Below, piece after piece: positions 26,125 to 36,199 of a stretch of DNA of 64,000 bases. Within the stretch, counting starts at the first letter, position 1; each line of letters starts with the position of its first letter. The stretch covers positions 104,739 to 168,738 of the forward strand of contig NZ_JAKJSC010000007.1 of assembly GCF_029029525.1 (NCBI RefSeq), written 5' to 3'. The stretch is from Labilibaculum sp. DW002. Lineage in GTDB: Bacteria; Bacteroidota; Bacteroidia; Bacteroidales; Marinifilaceae. The notes below the pieces were generated by a model, which saw only the letters and a list, made by a program, of their open reading frames with translations, did no database searches and was not told the origin of the DNA. Position numbers and translations under genes: made by a program.

Positions 26125-29100
26125 ATGCGTATGAATAAAAGAAAGATAACACCGGATTATGTATTCGAGGTTAGTTGGGAAGTTTGTAATAAGGTGGGTG
26201 GAATTCATACTGTAATTTCGACTAAGGCCTTGACATTAAAACCTTTGTTTGAGGATAATATTATCTACATCGGACCTGATTTTAACAGTCAGGAACACAG
26301 AGATAAAGAGTTTGTTGAAGATGTACAATTATTCTCGGAATGGCGAACACAAGCACTTCGTGAAGGATTATCAGTTCGAATTGGTCGATGGAAAATTCCA
26401 GGGAATCCAATTGTCATTTTAATTGATTTTTCAAGTTTAATGCCTCTTAAAGATTCGGTATATACGAAACTTTGGGAAGTTTATCGCTTGGAATCATTGT
26501 ATGGACATGATGATTATGATGACGCTGCTATGTTTGGTTATGCTAGTGGTAAAGCAATTGAGAGCTTTGTGAAGTTTAATGAGCTATCCGATCAAAAGGT
26601 TGTTGCTCAGTTTCATGAATGGATGACAGGTTCTGGGTGTTTGTACATAAAAGATAGTGCTCTGGATATTGCAACTGTATTTACAACCCATGCTACGATG
26701 TTGGGTAGAGTGTTGGCAAGTAATTATGAAAATTTGTATGACAATCTGAAATATTTTAATGCAATTGAGAAGCCGAGACAGTATAATGTAACAGCCAAAT
26801 GTTCTTTGGAAAAATGTGCTGCTCAGGCGGCAGATTGTTTATCCACGGTAAGTGAAATTACGGCAAGAGAATGTGCACACTTTCATGATCGTTCGGTAGA
26901 TGTTGTTATGCCAAATGGTTTTGAAGACGATTTTGTTCCTGATGAGGAAGAGCTGAAAATAAAGGCAGGTAATGCTAAAAAGAATCTTCGAAAAGTTGCA
27001 GAGGCATTAATTGGTTATGAATTGGCAGATAATGCATTGCTAATAGGAACAGGAGGAAGATATGAATACAAAAACAAGGGAATTGATGTCTTTCTTGAGG
27101 CTTTAGCTCAATTAAATGAGAATAAATATTTTGACCGAAATGTTGTTGCTTTCTTTTTAATACCGGGCGATCAAAGAGGAGCAAGAAAAGATTTGCAAGA
27201 GAATTTGAGTAACTATCCAGAAAAGAAACCATTGATAACACCTTTTTTAACGCATTATCTGGGCAATGTAGACCAAGATGAAATATTGCGTAAAGTGAAA
27301 GAGTTGGGGTTTGGGAATGGTCAAAATGAAAGAGTTAAAGTCATTTTTGTTCCTACTTACCTAGATGGTGCGGATGGAATTTTCAATAAATCATATTACG
27401 AACTCTTAATGGGATTAGACCTATCGGTTTTTCCATCCTACTATGAGCCGTGGGGATACACACCAATGGAAAGTGTCGCTTTTAGTGTTCCAACAATTAC
27501 AACATCATTGGCTGGATTTGGCCAATGGGTTCGTATGATTGGAGAAGCTGGAAAAGGTGGCGTTGAGGTAGTGGAACGTAACGACTCTAATACAAAAGAA
27601 GTGGTGTCTAGTATTGCTTCTTACATTCAAAATTTTGCAGTAAAATCCATCGATGAACTGTTACTGTGTCGGGAAAATGCCAGAAGTATTGCAGAGCGAA
27701 CTCTTTGGGGAAATTTTATTGGAAATTATCATCAAGCCTACGAAATAGCAATCAAGAAAAATATGGAGAAAAGAAATGAATCAGACGCGTATGTAGAGAC
27801 AGGAAATAACCTGAGCATACCAAAAAGTAATCATATACATTGGCGTAAATTAATTATTGAGTCGAACTTACCTAAAGAACTAATAGGTTTAGAAGAATTA
27901 TCGAAAAATTTATGGTGGTGTTGGAATTACCGCGCAATTGATCTTTATAAATCAATAGATAAGAAATTATGGATTAGTTGTAAGAAAAATCCAATTCTTC
28001 TTCTAAAGCAGGTGCCAAATTCTCGAATGAATGAATTGGCAGGAGACAAAGAGTTCATGGCTAAGTATTCGTCGGTTATTAAAGAATTTAATGATTACAT
28101 GAATGAAAAGCCAGAGGAAGGTCAACCTAAGATTGCGTATTTCAGTATGGAGTATGGCTTGAATAACAATCTAAAAATATACTCTGGAGGTTTAGGTATT
28201 TTAGCGGGTGATTACTTGAAGGAAGCAAGTGATTCGAATGTGGATATGGTTGCTGTTGGTTTTATGTATCGTTTTGGATATTTTACACAGCGTTTGTCCT
28301 TGAATGGAGAGCAATTGGTAGAGCTTGATGCTCAGAAATTTTCTCAACTACCAATTAGTAGAGTTCGCGATTCAGCAGGAATAGAGAAGTCGATAACATT
28401 CTCATTAGAAGGAAGAACCGTTATTGCTAAGATTTGGAAAGTAGCAGTTGGACGTATTTCATTGTATTTGTTAGATACGGATACAGAAATGAATGAAGAA
28501 CAAGATCGTTCTTTAACGCATCAGCTGTATGGGGGAGATTGGGATAATCGTATTAAGCAAGAGATTCTTTTAGGTTTGGGTGGTATTAAAACACTTGAAG
28601 TTTTGGATATTGAGCCTGATTTGTATCATTGCAACGAAGGACATGCTGCCTTGATTAATGTTGAACGATTGATTAATTTGATTGCTAAAGGATATCGATA
28701 CGAAGAGGCATTGGAAATTGTTAGATCTTCTTCTTTGTTTACGACTCATACGCCTGTGCCAGCTGGTCATGATACTTTTTCTGCAGATATGATTCGACAT
28801 TACTTATCGTATGTGCCAGAGCAACTAAAATTAGATTGGGATCAATTTTTAGCTTTGGGTAGAGTAAACCCACTGGATTACAATGAGAAATTCTCGATGA
28901 GTAATTTGGCAGCCAATACTTCTGTAGCTATGAATGGTGTAAGTATGTTACATGGTAAAATTTCTCAGGAGATGTTCAATAATCTTTACCAGGGATATTT
29001 TCCAGAGGAATTGCACATTGGTTACGTAACCAATGGAGTTCATTATCCTAGTTGGACTGCTCAGGAGTGGAGAAGTTTGTACGAAAAGGAATTTGATGCA

Positions 29101-30366
29101 GGCTTTGTGAATGATTTGTCTAATAAAGATTATTGGCGAAAAATATATGATGTGCCAGATAAGAAAATCTGGAAAATCAAAAATACCCTACGCAAAAAGT
29201 TGATTGATTTTGCAAAGAAGAGATTTCAGGAAAATTGGGTGAAAAGATATGAGGATCCTCGTGCATTAGTAGATATAATTGATTCTATCGATGAGAATGC
29301 TTTAACAATTGGTTTTGCTCGTCGATTCGCTACTTATAAAAGAGCTCACTTGTTGTTTAGTGATTTGGATCGCCTGTCGAAATTATTAAACAATCCAGAA
29401 AAACCTGTGCAGTTTATCTTTGCAGGAAAAGCTCACCCTGCAGATAAAGCTGGTCAAGATTTAATTAAATTGATCGTTGAGATTTCTCGCCGACCAGAAT
29501 TTGAAGGAAAGATATTGTTCTTGGAAAATTACGATATGGAACTTGGACAACGCTTGGTGAAAGGTGTAGATATTTGGATGAATACACCAACTAGACCATT
29601 GGAAGCATCTGGAACTTCAGGAGAGAAAGCTGTAATGAATGGCGTGCTTAACTTTAGTGTTCTAGATGGATGGTGGTTAGAAGGATATCGTGAAGGTGCT
29701 GGTTGGGCACTAACCGAGAATAGAACATACGATAATCAAGGTTTTCAGGATGAATTAGATGCTCAAACCATTTATTCAATGTTTGAAAATGAAGTTATCC
29801 CTCTTTATTATGATCGTGATAAAAATGATATTCCAGTAGCTTGGATTCAGTACGTTAAGAAATGTATTGCAGAAATTGCTCCTGAGTATACAACCAAGAG
29901 AATGATAGATGATTACAAGGATCGTTTTTACAATAAGATGCACAAGAGAGTGCTAAAATTAAAAGAAAACGATTACCAGATAAGTAAAGATGTTGCTGCC
30001 TGGAAACAGAGAATTCTTAATGGTTGGGATCAAATAGAAGTTGTATCAGTTGATACGCCAAGTACACCAAAGCATAAATATCAATCTGGTGAAAAATACC
30101 ATATGGAAGTGGCTCTTGATCTGAAAGGATTAATCGACGAATCGATAGGTGTGGAGTTGGTTCTAAGAACTGCAATGGACAATCAAAAACCAGGTCCAAT
30201 TAGAACGGAGCAATTGATATTTGATCGCAAGGTCGATACATTGGCATTTTACCGTCTGGATTTAGAATTAAACGATCCAGGAATATTTGATTTTGGTCTT
30301 AGAATGTATGCTTATAATTCAGAATTAGCGCATCGACAAGATTTTAATTACGTTAAATGGATTTAA
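26125..30366 (+). CDS. fused glycogen synthase (GT3) - alpha-glucan phosphorylase (GT35)
   Basis: This 1413-residue protein joins two enzymes with opposite roles. Residues ~1-555 are a GT3 glycogen synthase of the fungal/animal type: YVFEVSWEVCNKVGGIHTVI at the N-terminus, TVFTTHATMLGR, and FPSYYEPWGYTPMESVAFS with the catalytic Glu pair. After a linker (~560-575) comes an alpha-glucan phosphorylase with its N-terminal LSKNLWWCWNYRA domain. It continues with AYFSMEYGLNNNLKIYSGGLGILAGD, YHCNEGHAALINVERL, FTTHTPVPAGHDTF and SGTSGEKAVMNGVLN, where Lys near residue 1168 is the expected pyridoxal phosphate lysine. No stop or frameshift interrupts the join. GTG at 26116 and ATG at 26131 are other possible starts. 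It is the last gene of the glycogen operon, 158 bases after the GH57 gene. Confidence 0.92.
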   Translation: MRMNKRKITPDYVFEVSWEVCNKVGGIHTVISTKALTLKPLFEDNIIYIGPDFNSQEHRDKEFVEDVQLFSEWRTQALREGLSVRIGRWKIPGNPIVILIDFSSLMPLKDSVYTKLWEVYRLESLYGHDDYDDAAMFGYASGKAIESFVKFNELSDQKVVAQFHEWMTGSGCLYIKDSALDIATVFTTHATMLGRVLASNYENLYDNLKYFNAIEKPRQYNVTAKCSLEKCAAQAADCLSTVSEITARECAHFHDRSVDVVMPNGFEDDFVPDEEELKIKAGNAKKNLRKVAEALIGYELADNALLIGTGGRYEYKNKGIDVFLEALAQLNENKYFDRNVVAFFLIPGDQRGARKDLQENLSNYPEKKPLITPFLTHYLGNVDQDEILRKVKELGFGNGQNERVKVIFVPTYLDGADGIFNKSYYELLMGLDLSVFPSYYEPWGYTPMESVAFSVPTITTSLAGFGQWVRMIGEAGKGGVEVVERNDSNTKEVVSSIASYIQNFAVKSIDELLLCRENARSIAERTLWGNFIGNYHQAYEIAIKKNMEKRNESDAYVETGNNLSIPKSNHIHWRKLIIESNLPKELIGLEELSKNLWWCWNYRAIDLYKSIDKKLWISCKKNPILLLKQVPNSRMNELAGDKEFMAKYSSVIKEFNDYMNEKPEEGQPKIAYFSMEYGLNNNLKIYSGGLGILAGDYLKEASDSNVDMVAVGFMYRFGYFTQRLSLNGEQLVELDAQKFSQLPISRVRDSAGIEKSITFSLEGRTVIAKIWKVAVGRISLYLLDTDTEMNEEQDRSLTHQLYGGDWDNRIKQEILLGLGGIKTLEVLDIEPDLYHCNEGHAALINVERLINLIAKGYRYEEALEIVRSSSLFTTHTPVPAGHDTFSADMIRHYLSYVPEQLKLDWDQFLALGRVNPLDYNEKFSMSNLAANTSVAMNGVSMLHGKISQEMFNNLYQGYFPEELHIGYVTNGVHYPSWTAQEWRSLYEKEFDAGFVNDLSNKDYWRKIYDVPDKKIWKIKNTLRKKLIDFAKKRFQENWVKRYEDPRALVDIIDSIDENALTIGFARRFATYKRAHLLFSDLDRLSKLLNNPEKPVQFIFAGKAHPADKAGQDLIKLIVEISRRPEFEGKILFLENYDMELGQRLVKGVDIWMNTPTRPLEASGTSGEKAVMNGVLNFSVLDGWWLEGYREGAGWALTENRTYDNQGFQDELDAQTIYSMFENEVIPLYYDRDKNDIPVAWIQYVKKCIAEIAPEYTTKRMIDDYKDRFYNKMHKRVLKLKENDYQISKDVAAWKQRILNGWDQIEVVSVDTPSTPKHKYQSGEKYHMEVALDLKGLIDESIGVELVLRTAMDNQKPGPIRTEQLIFDRKVDTLAFYRLDLELNDPGIFDFGLRMYAYNSELAHRQDFNYVKWI

Positions 30367-30380
30367 TTTGCACTATAAAA

Positions 30381-30411
30381 CAAAGGCTGTTTCGATAAGA
30401 AACAGCCTTTG
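30381..30411. terminator. perfect hairpin shared by convergent genes
   Basis: Thirteen-base perfect arms (CAAAGGCTGTTTC / GAAACAGCCTTTG) around GATAA. It lies exactly between the stop codons of the glycogen fusion gene and the hybrid kinase, and could stop transcription in both directions, though the T-tracts are short. Confidence 0.8.
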
Positions 30412-30413
30412 AA

Positions 30414-32801
30414 TTATACTGGAAAGTATTTTTTAATCTTATTGAGAAGGATCTGTTTGTTAATTGGTTTAGAAACATAGTCATTACAACCTGCATTTAT
30501 ACATTTGGATCGGTCCTCTGCTAAACCATATGCCGTTTGCGCAATAATAATAATGTCTTTATTAAATGAGCGAATTTCCTCAGTTGCCTCATAACCATTT
30601 TTCCCTCTGAATTTAATGTCCATCAAAATTAGATCAATATCTGTATGCTTTTTGCACATTTCGATAGCACCTTCTCCGGTGTCTGTTTTTAATGTTTGTT
30701 TACTGAATGGTTTAACCACAGAAGATAAAAAATAATCAGATGCTTCATCATCTTCTGCAATTAGAATAGTAAGAGGTTTAATCATTGGCTTCTGGTTATC
30801 TGCGGTGATTTTAATATGCTTTTTTGATTTAATCTCAGAATTGTAAGGAAGTGAAAAATAAAATTCAGAACCTTCTCCATATTTGCTATTTACCCAAATA
30901 TTTCCATCCAGCATTTCAACATACGCTTTTGTTATTGATAGTCCAAGGCCAGCTCCTTGTAAGGCTTTTCGATCTAATATATCAGCTTGAACAAAACGAT
31001 CGAAAATGGCATTTAATCTGCTGGATAATATCCCTGTGCCAGTATCTTTTACAAAGAATTCTAACTCATTGTTTTTTTTCTGATAACCAAAGTTAATTGT
31101 ACCTGAATCTGTATATTTTATGGAATTATTAATCAGTTTTACTAGAATAGAATACAATTTTTCTTTGTCAGTTCTTAAATATGCTTCTTTATTAAGTAGG
31201 GCTTTATCCAAATTAAACATTATTCCTTTTGCTTCAATTTCAGGCTTGAAAAAGTCATATATGTAATCCAATTGATCATTAATGTTTGTAGTGGTTATTG
31301 ATAATTCCATTTGACCAGATTCAATTTTAGAGATATCCATTAAATCATCAATAATATTGAGCATTCGAGTTCCACTTTCCTCAATTATCGTAAGGTATTT
31401 TAATTGTTTCTCGCCCGTTATTTTTTGATCTTTCAGAAGGTCAGAAAAACCCAATATTCCATTCATTGGAGTTCTAATTTCATGACTCATATTGGCAAGG
31501 AATGCAGATTTCAAACGATCACTTTCTTCTGCTTTTTCTTTGGCATGGATAAGATCGATTTGGACTTTATTGATGTCAGTAATGTCAATAAATGTAGCAA
31601 GGAAATTATCATGTATTGTAATCCCTGATATGATAATATCTCTAACACTTCCATCCTTACATGTCACCTTATATTCTTCTGATTTAATATCGGTGCCATT
31701 TTTCATTGCTTTTTCTACAGCATTGTTCCAATTTTCAACAACCCATTTTCGGTATTCAGGATCGGGATATGCTGCAATCCACCACTTTTTAAGATTAGGA
31801 ACGTCTTCATCTGTATAGCCGAATACTTTTATAAATCTGTCATTCCTGAACGAAATGATCTCATTTTTATCTACATAACATAGCGGAAGAGGAGTTCCTT
31901 CCAATAATTTCCTAAACTTATTTTCACTCTCAAGAAGGGCAATTTCGGATTCTTTTTTAGTAGTGACGTCATAGGCACTACCAATAATCGATATTGCTTT
32001 TCCTTCTTCATCAAGGATTATTGTTCTGGTATCACTAATCCATCTGTATCCAAGTTTAGGATGTTTAAAACGATATTCTTCTACAATAGGGAATTGTGCG
32101 AAATTTCCTGAATATAGGTGCTCAGCATGATCTTTAGACCTTTGTAGATCTTCAGGATGAACGTGTTTTAAAACTTCAGATAATCCTTCTTTTAAAAATA
32201 ATTCAGAAGGGTATCCGAAAACGTTACTCGTTGAAGGGCTAACATATTCATAGCTCCCAGTTTTAATATTGAAATTGTAAATAACAGAAATTGAATTTTC
32301 TAATATGTATTTAAATCTTTTCTGATCCTTTTTTTGAGTACTTATATCTGAGTAGGATATTCCAAAAAAATCATTCTCGAGTGGAAAAGCAACAACTTCT
32401 AAATGGCGCTTGTAAATAGGGAAGTATTGTTCGTATGAAATGCTTTTTTTTGTTTCAACTACTTTTGAGTAAATTTTAACAAAATGATCAGTTTCCTTTT
32501 TAGAAATAAGTTCAGAAGTTTTTTTATTGAGTAACATTTCAGGTTTAAAACCTGTCTGTTGCTCTGTTGAGTTGTTGACCTTATGATGGATGAAGTCGAT
32601 AGGATTTCCTAATTCATCTCTTATTATTTGGCAAATAGCCATACCGACAGGATTATCATTAAACATGTTATAAAAACATGCATAACAATTGTCAATGTCG
32701 AGAGAGTTATTTGCAGAATTAGTTTTTAGAAGCTCGTTTGCTCTTTCTAAATCTAGCAATTTGTCTATTAATTGTTGCTTTGTCCTATTCTGATAATTCA
32801 T
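30414..32801 (-). CDS. soluble hybrid histidine kinase with PAS domains and receiver
   Basis: A 795-residue cytoplasmic kinase without membrane helices. Three PAS/PAC units are seen, ending at ISYSDISTQKK, GSAYDVTTKKE and ATFIDITDINK (about residues 40-410). HisKA carries FLANMSHEIRTPMNGILGFSDLL with His440. HATPase_c has KLINNSIKYT, DTGTGIL and GAGLGLSI; the second motif reads DTGTGIL rather than the usual DTGxGI. The receiver (about 678-795) has LIAEDDE, LILMDIKFRGKNG with Asp728, and KPI. Two conserved Cys in the N-terminal region (NCYACFYN, residues ~38-41) may be a redox or metal site. It faces the glycogen operon and follows another hybrid kinase on the same strand, so a role in carbon-store control is possible. 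Confidence 0.94.
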   Translation of the reverse strand: MNYQNRTKQQLIDKLLDLERANELLKTNSANNSLDIDNCYACFYNMFNDNPVGMAICQIIRDELGNPIDFIHHKVNNSTEQQTGFKPEMLLNKKTSELISKKETDHFVKIYSKVVETKKSISYEQYFPIYKRHLEVVAFPLENDFFGISYSDISTQKKDQKRFKYILENSISVIYNFNIKTGSYEYVSPSTSNVFGYPSELFLKEGLSEVLKHVHPEDLQRSKDHAEHLYSGNFAQFPIVEEYRFKHPKLGYRWISDTRTIILDEEGKAISIIGSAYDVTTKKESEIALLESENKFRKLLEGTPLPLCYVDKNEIISFRNDRFIKVFGYTDEDVPNLKKWWIAAYPDPEYRKWVVENWNNAVEKAMKNGTDIKSEEYKVTCKDGSVRDIIISGITIHDNFLATFIDITDINKVQIDLIHAKEKAEESDRLKSAFLANMSHEIRTPMNGILGFSDLLKDQKITGEKQLKYLTIIEESGTRMLNIIDDLMDISKIESGQMELSITTTNINDQLDYIYDFFKPEIEAKGIMFNLDKALLNKEAYLRTDKEKLYSILVKLINNSIKYTDSGTINFGYQKKNNELEFFVKDTGTGILSSRLNAIFDRFVQADILDRKALQGAGLGLSITKAYVEMLDGNIWVNSKYGEGSEFYFSLPYNSEIKSKKHIKITADNQKPMIKPLTILIAEDDEASDYFLSSVVKPFSKQTLKTDTGEGAIEMCKKHTDIDLILMDIKFRGKNGYEATEEIRSFNKDIIIIAQTAYGLAEDRSKCINAGCNDYVSKPINKQILLNKIKKYFPV

Positions 32802-32959
32802 CGACTATCTTAAAAATTAGATATTAGATTATTGGTTTTTACGTATTTGCAATATTTTGAAAGTTATAGCTAATGACTTTGCAATCAGACTGTTAGTTAT
32901 TTTTTTAAAATAAATACAAATTACAATATAATAAAAGATCTGGTATTATTTTATTGTTG

Positions 32960-35434
32960 CTAACTAACTGAATTAATTAATTTTTGTTTTAGTTCAGTAA
33001 CATCAATTGGTTTGGTGATAAAATCATCAAATGCTAGGTCTGAATATTTATCTCTTTCATGACTCAATACATAAGCTGATTGCGCAATGATTGGCAAGTT
33101 TGGTCTGAATTGTTTTATTTGTTTAGCTGCAGAATAACCATCAAGTTTTGGCATTTTAATATCCATTAAGATCAGATCAATTTCCATATTTGTCTTACAA
33201 ATACGAATTGCTTCTTCACCATTTTTAGCGTGAATGAGTGTAAAGCCTTGATTAACTAAGAACTCTTCGATTAGAAGGTAATTGAATGGTTCATCTTCAG
33301 CCACTAAAATTGTATTAAGCTTAGAGCTAATATTAATATCTAGTGTTTTATTCGGCTTCACCTCTGCTTTTTGATAGGGAATGGAGAAGTGAAATGTAGA
33401 TCCTTTGTCAATAGTAGAATGAACCCAGATTTTTCCACCCAGTAATTCTGCGAAACCTTTAGAAATGGCAAGTCCTAACCCTGTTCCTCCATATTGCTGA
33501 CTTGTACTTATATTTGCTTGACGAAAACGTTCAAATATCTTTTTTTGATGCAATTTTCCAATTCCAATACCTGTATCCTTCACATAAAACTCGAGCTGAT
33601 TATTTTTAAGGCTATAGCCTAATTCAATTAGTCCTTTGTGGGTGAATTTTATAGCATTGTTTAAAAGATTTGTGATTATTTGAGTTATTTTGGTTAGATC
33701 TGTAACGATTATCGACTCTTTATTATCTAAAGATTTAACACACTTAAATTCAACTTTTTTAGATTTATTGGGCCGAGAAATAGTAAGTAAATCATCAATT
33801 AGCTTGTTGATACATACATTTTCGAAACAATTTTCTTCAGAATTAGTATCAATCGAGGATATGGTTAAAATATCATTTACAATAGAAAGCAGTTGGTTTG
33901 AACTCTTAATGATAATGGAACGGAATAGTTTTCTTTTATCGTCAAGTAATAATGGATTTTCAAGCATTTCTGAAAAACCAATAATAGAATTCATTGGAGT
34001 TCTAATTTCGTGTGATAAATTTTGAATGAAAGCAGTTTTTAATTGGTCGCTTTCTTCTGCTTTTAATTTGGATTTTGTTAACTCTTTATTCTTTTCAATA
34101 AGTTTGTGTTCCGCATTTTTAAGATCTGTAATATCTATTGAAAAAACGATAATGCCCTTAATGATGTTGTTTTCATCTCGATAAGGAATTTTATCTGTTC
34201 TTAACCATATTTTTTTGCCATCGCTAGAAGGTAAGGTTTCGATTATACCAATTTTAGATTTCCCAGTACGAATAACTTCTAAGTCATCTTCCCAGTATTG
34301 ATCAGCCATTTCTGGATAGACTTCAGAAGAATGTCTACCTTCAATTTCTTTTTTTGGTATTCCAGATAGCTTAGCGACACTCTCTGTTACACGGATGATG
34401 TTATTATTAGTGTCTTTGAAAATAATAACGGCAGGTGCATTGTCTAAAATAACTTGCTGATCATGAATTAGTCTAATTTGATTACTTTCGAATTTTTTTC
34501 GTTCGGTTATGTCAACGTGTGTACCAATTATTCTTTGTGCATTACCACTTTTATCGAAAGTTGCTTGTGCGCGAGAAAGAATATTAATCCACCGACCATC
34601 TTTGTGTTTCATTTTGAACTCAATTTCAAAACGGTCTCGCTTTTTGTCGATTAACTCCTTTGCCATATCCCATGATTTACTTTTATCATCTTCATGAATT
34701 AATTGTTCCCATGCAGATAAATCGTCTGGTAATTCATCGGATTGATAGCCTAGCATTTTTTTCCAGCCCGGAGAATAATAAATCTCATTGGTTTTGAGAT
34801 TCCAATCATACAAGCCGTCATTTGTAGCATTCATTACCAACTCAAATTGTTTGAGTTTTTTTATATTTTCTTTTTGTTGCTTTTTCGCTCTACTTGCAAG
34901 CTCTAATTTATGAATGGTAAACCCGATTACTTCACCTAATTCGTTAAATAAATTAATAAGTTCTTTATTATTGATATTTTTTTCGGGTATTGTTAAAGAC
35001 AAACACCCAAATGTTGTATTACTAGATGAGATTGGAATTATGAATGCGTGTCTACTCAAGCAATTTTCGGATATTTCACATAAACTGCAGTTTTCTTCCA
35101 ATTTATTGCGTACTAGAATTTTATTATTTTGAATTGCTCTTTTTGCACAAGCTGGAAAGTCTTTTTTGTCAAATCGTTTAATTGCATTTGGTTTTCCACC
35201 ATTTGAAGATTTTATAAAACGTTTTTCAGTCCCCAGAGAGTTAGTCAATATAATCCAAGCTGAATGAAAGTTGTTATTGTTTGATATTTGGTCAATAACT
35301 TCTCTCATAAGAGAATTTTGACTTTTGGTTTTGATAAGAATTTTATTGATGTGATTAATAAACTGTAGTGCCTGATTGAAAAACATTGTTTGGTTTTCAG
35401 GAGAAGAGTTTGATGCGTTAGAGGTATCCTTCAT
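32960..35434 (-). CDS. soluble hybrid histidine kinase with GAF and PAS domains and receiver
   Basis: An 824-residue cytoplasmic kinase. The N-terminal ~190 residues are a GAF domain with a Cys cluster: FPACAKRA, then CSLCEISENC. Two PAS/PAC units follow (ending GTHVDITERKK and FSIDITDLKNA). HisKA has FIQNLSHEIRTPMNSIIGFSEML with His475, and HATPase_c has NLLNNAIKFT, DTGIGIG and GTGLGLAI. The receiver (about 708-824) has LVAEDEP, LILMDIKMPKLDG with Asp758, and KPI. No output domain follows. Cys clusters of this kind are common in GAF domains of anaerobe kinases and may sense redox state. It is 158 bp upstream of the kinase at 30414, on the same strand, and may be co-transcribed with it. Confidence 0.94.
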   Translation of the reverse strand: MKDTSNASNSSPENQTMFFNQALQFINHINKILIKTKSQNSLMREVIDQISNNNNFHSAWIILTNSLGTEKRFIKSSNGGKPNAIKRFDKKDFPACAKRAIQNNKILVRNKLEENCSLCEISENCLSRHAFIIPISSSNTTFGCLSLTIPEKNINNKELINLFNELGEVIGFTIHKLELASRAKKQQKENIKKLKQFELVMNATNDGLYDWNLKTNEIYYSPGWKKMLGYQSDELPDDLSAWEQLIHEDDKSKSWDMAKELIDKKRDRFEIEFKMKHKDGRWINILSRAQATFDKSGNAQRIIGTHVDITERKKFESNQIRLIHDQQVILDNAPAVIIFKDTNNNIIRVTESVAKLSGIPKKEIEGRHSSEVYPEMADQYWEDDLEVIRTGKSKIGIIETLPSSDGKKIWLRTDKIPYRDENNIIKGIIVFSIDITDLKNAEHKLIEKNKELTKSKLKAEESDQLKTAFIQNLSHEIRTPMNSIIGFSEMLENPLLLDDKRKLFRSIIIKSSNQLLSIVNDILTISSIDTNSEENCFENVCINKLIDDLLTISRPNKSKKVEFKCVKSLDNKESIIVTDLTKITQIITNLLNNAIKFTHKGLIELGYSLKNNQLEFYVKDTGIGIGKLHQKKIFERFRQANISTSQQYGGTGLGLAISKGFAELLGGKIWVHSTIDKGSTFHFSIPYQKAEVKPNKTLDINISSKLNTILVAEDEPFNYLLIEEFLVNQGFTLIHAKNGEEAIRICKTNMEIDLILMDIKMPKLDGYSAAKQIKQFRPNLPIIAQSAYVLSHERDKYSDLAFDDFITKPIDVTELKQKLINSVS

Positions 35435-35624
35435 ATTGTGGTATTTAAGATAGGCAATAATGAATCCAAAATGGCTTTATAACTAACAGATATATAGTCT
35501 ATTTAATATGGGTTTTATATTTTTAAAAGCTTTAAATACAATTTATGAAAATGAATTGAGAATTGTACAATTATCTGTTACGAATTGATTAGATAAATTA
35601 ATATATTTCTTGAATTGGGGTATA

Positions 35625-35659
35625 AAAAAAAACGATTAGTAATTGACTAATCGTTTTTT
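35625..35659 (-). terminator. intrinsic terminator of the branching-enzyme operon
   Basis: AAAACGATTAGT and ACTAATCGTTTT arms around AATTG, with A/T runs on both sides. It lies just past the stop of the gene ending at 35687 on the minus strand. Confidence 0.8.
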
Positions 35660-35686
35660 ATTAATTTAATGTCGTTATTACTTATA

Positions 35687-36178
35687 CTAGAGGAGTGTTG
35701 TCCAAATAGGAACCATTGTAGCTATTATTATTATAACCACACTCATTTGTATGTAATAATTGGTTACAAATAAACCCGTAAGGATACTTATATCATCTAA
35801 TGTGTTTGTTTCAATTGTTCCTGCAGTAGTTGAAGCAGAAGAATTGATCTGTAATCCAGTTGAATCACTCATATTCCATTTAGAGTGCCATATGTTGCTG
35901 TATTTCCAAATAATTTTTCGTGCTCCCAAACTAATATTGGCCTGGTTCATCCAGTTGTTATATTCTATTTCACCAACAAGCTCATTATTTTCATTTAGAA
36001 TTTGTGTTCGTTGTTTGAGAAATCCTGTGGTTTTAAATAAATAGCTTTTGCCATTTATTTCTCCTTCACTGGTTTGCGAGAATTTTTTGTCACGTAGAAG
36101 CCCAATTTGCTGGTTGTTCAAATAGATTTTGTAGGCACAATCAAAAATGCCTTTTTTCCAAGTGTATTTTGTGCTCAT
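35687..36178 (-). CDS. LURP-one/Tubby-like fold protein, unknown function
   Basis: A 163-residue protein (ATG at 36178). It has the alternating strand pattern and motifs seen in LURP-one-related and phospholipid-scramblase-like folds: YTWKKGIFDCAYKIYLNNQQIGLLRDKKFSQ, SYLFKTTGFLKQRTQI, and NNELVGEIEYNNW. A C-terminal hydrophobic helix (about 140-162, VVIIIIATMVPIWTTLL) could anchor it in the membrane. The fold assignment is by pattern only. It is the third gene of the branching-enzyme operon, 13 bases after the amylase stop, an unexpected partner for glycogen genes. Confidence 0.6.
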   Translation of the reverse strand: MSTKYTWKKGIFDCAYKIYLNNQQIGLLRDKKFSQTSEGEINGKSYLFKTTGFLKQRTQILNENNELVGEIEYNNWMNQANISLGARKIIWKYSNIWHSKWNMSDSTGLQINSSASTTAGTIETNTLDDISILTGLFVTNYYIQMSVVIIIIATMVPIWTTLL

Positions 36179-36199
36179 AGTTTTCAATATACCGAAAAA

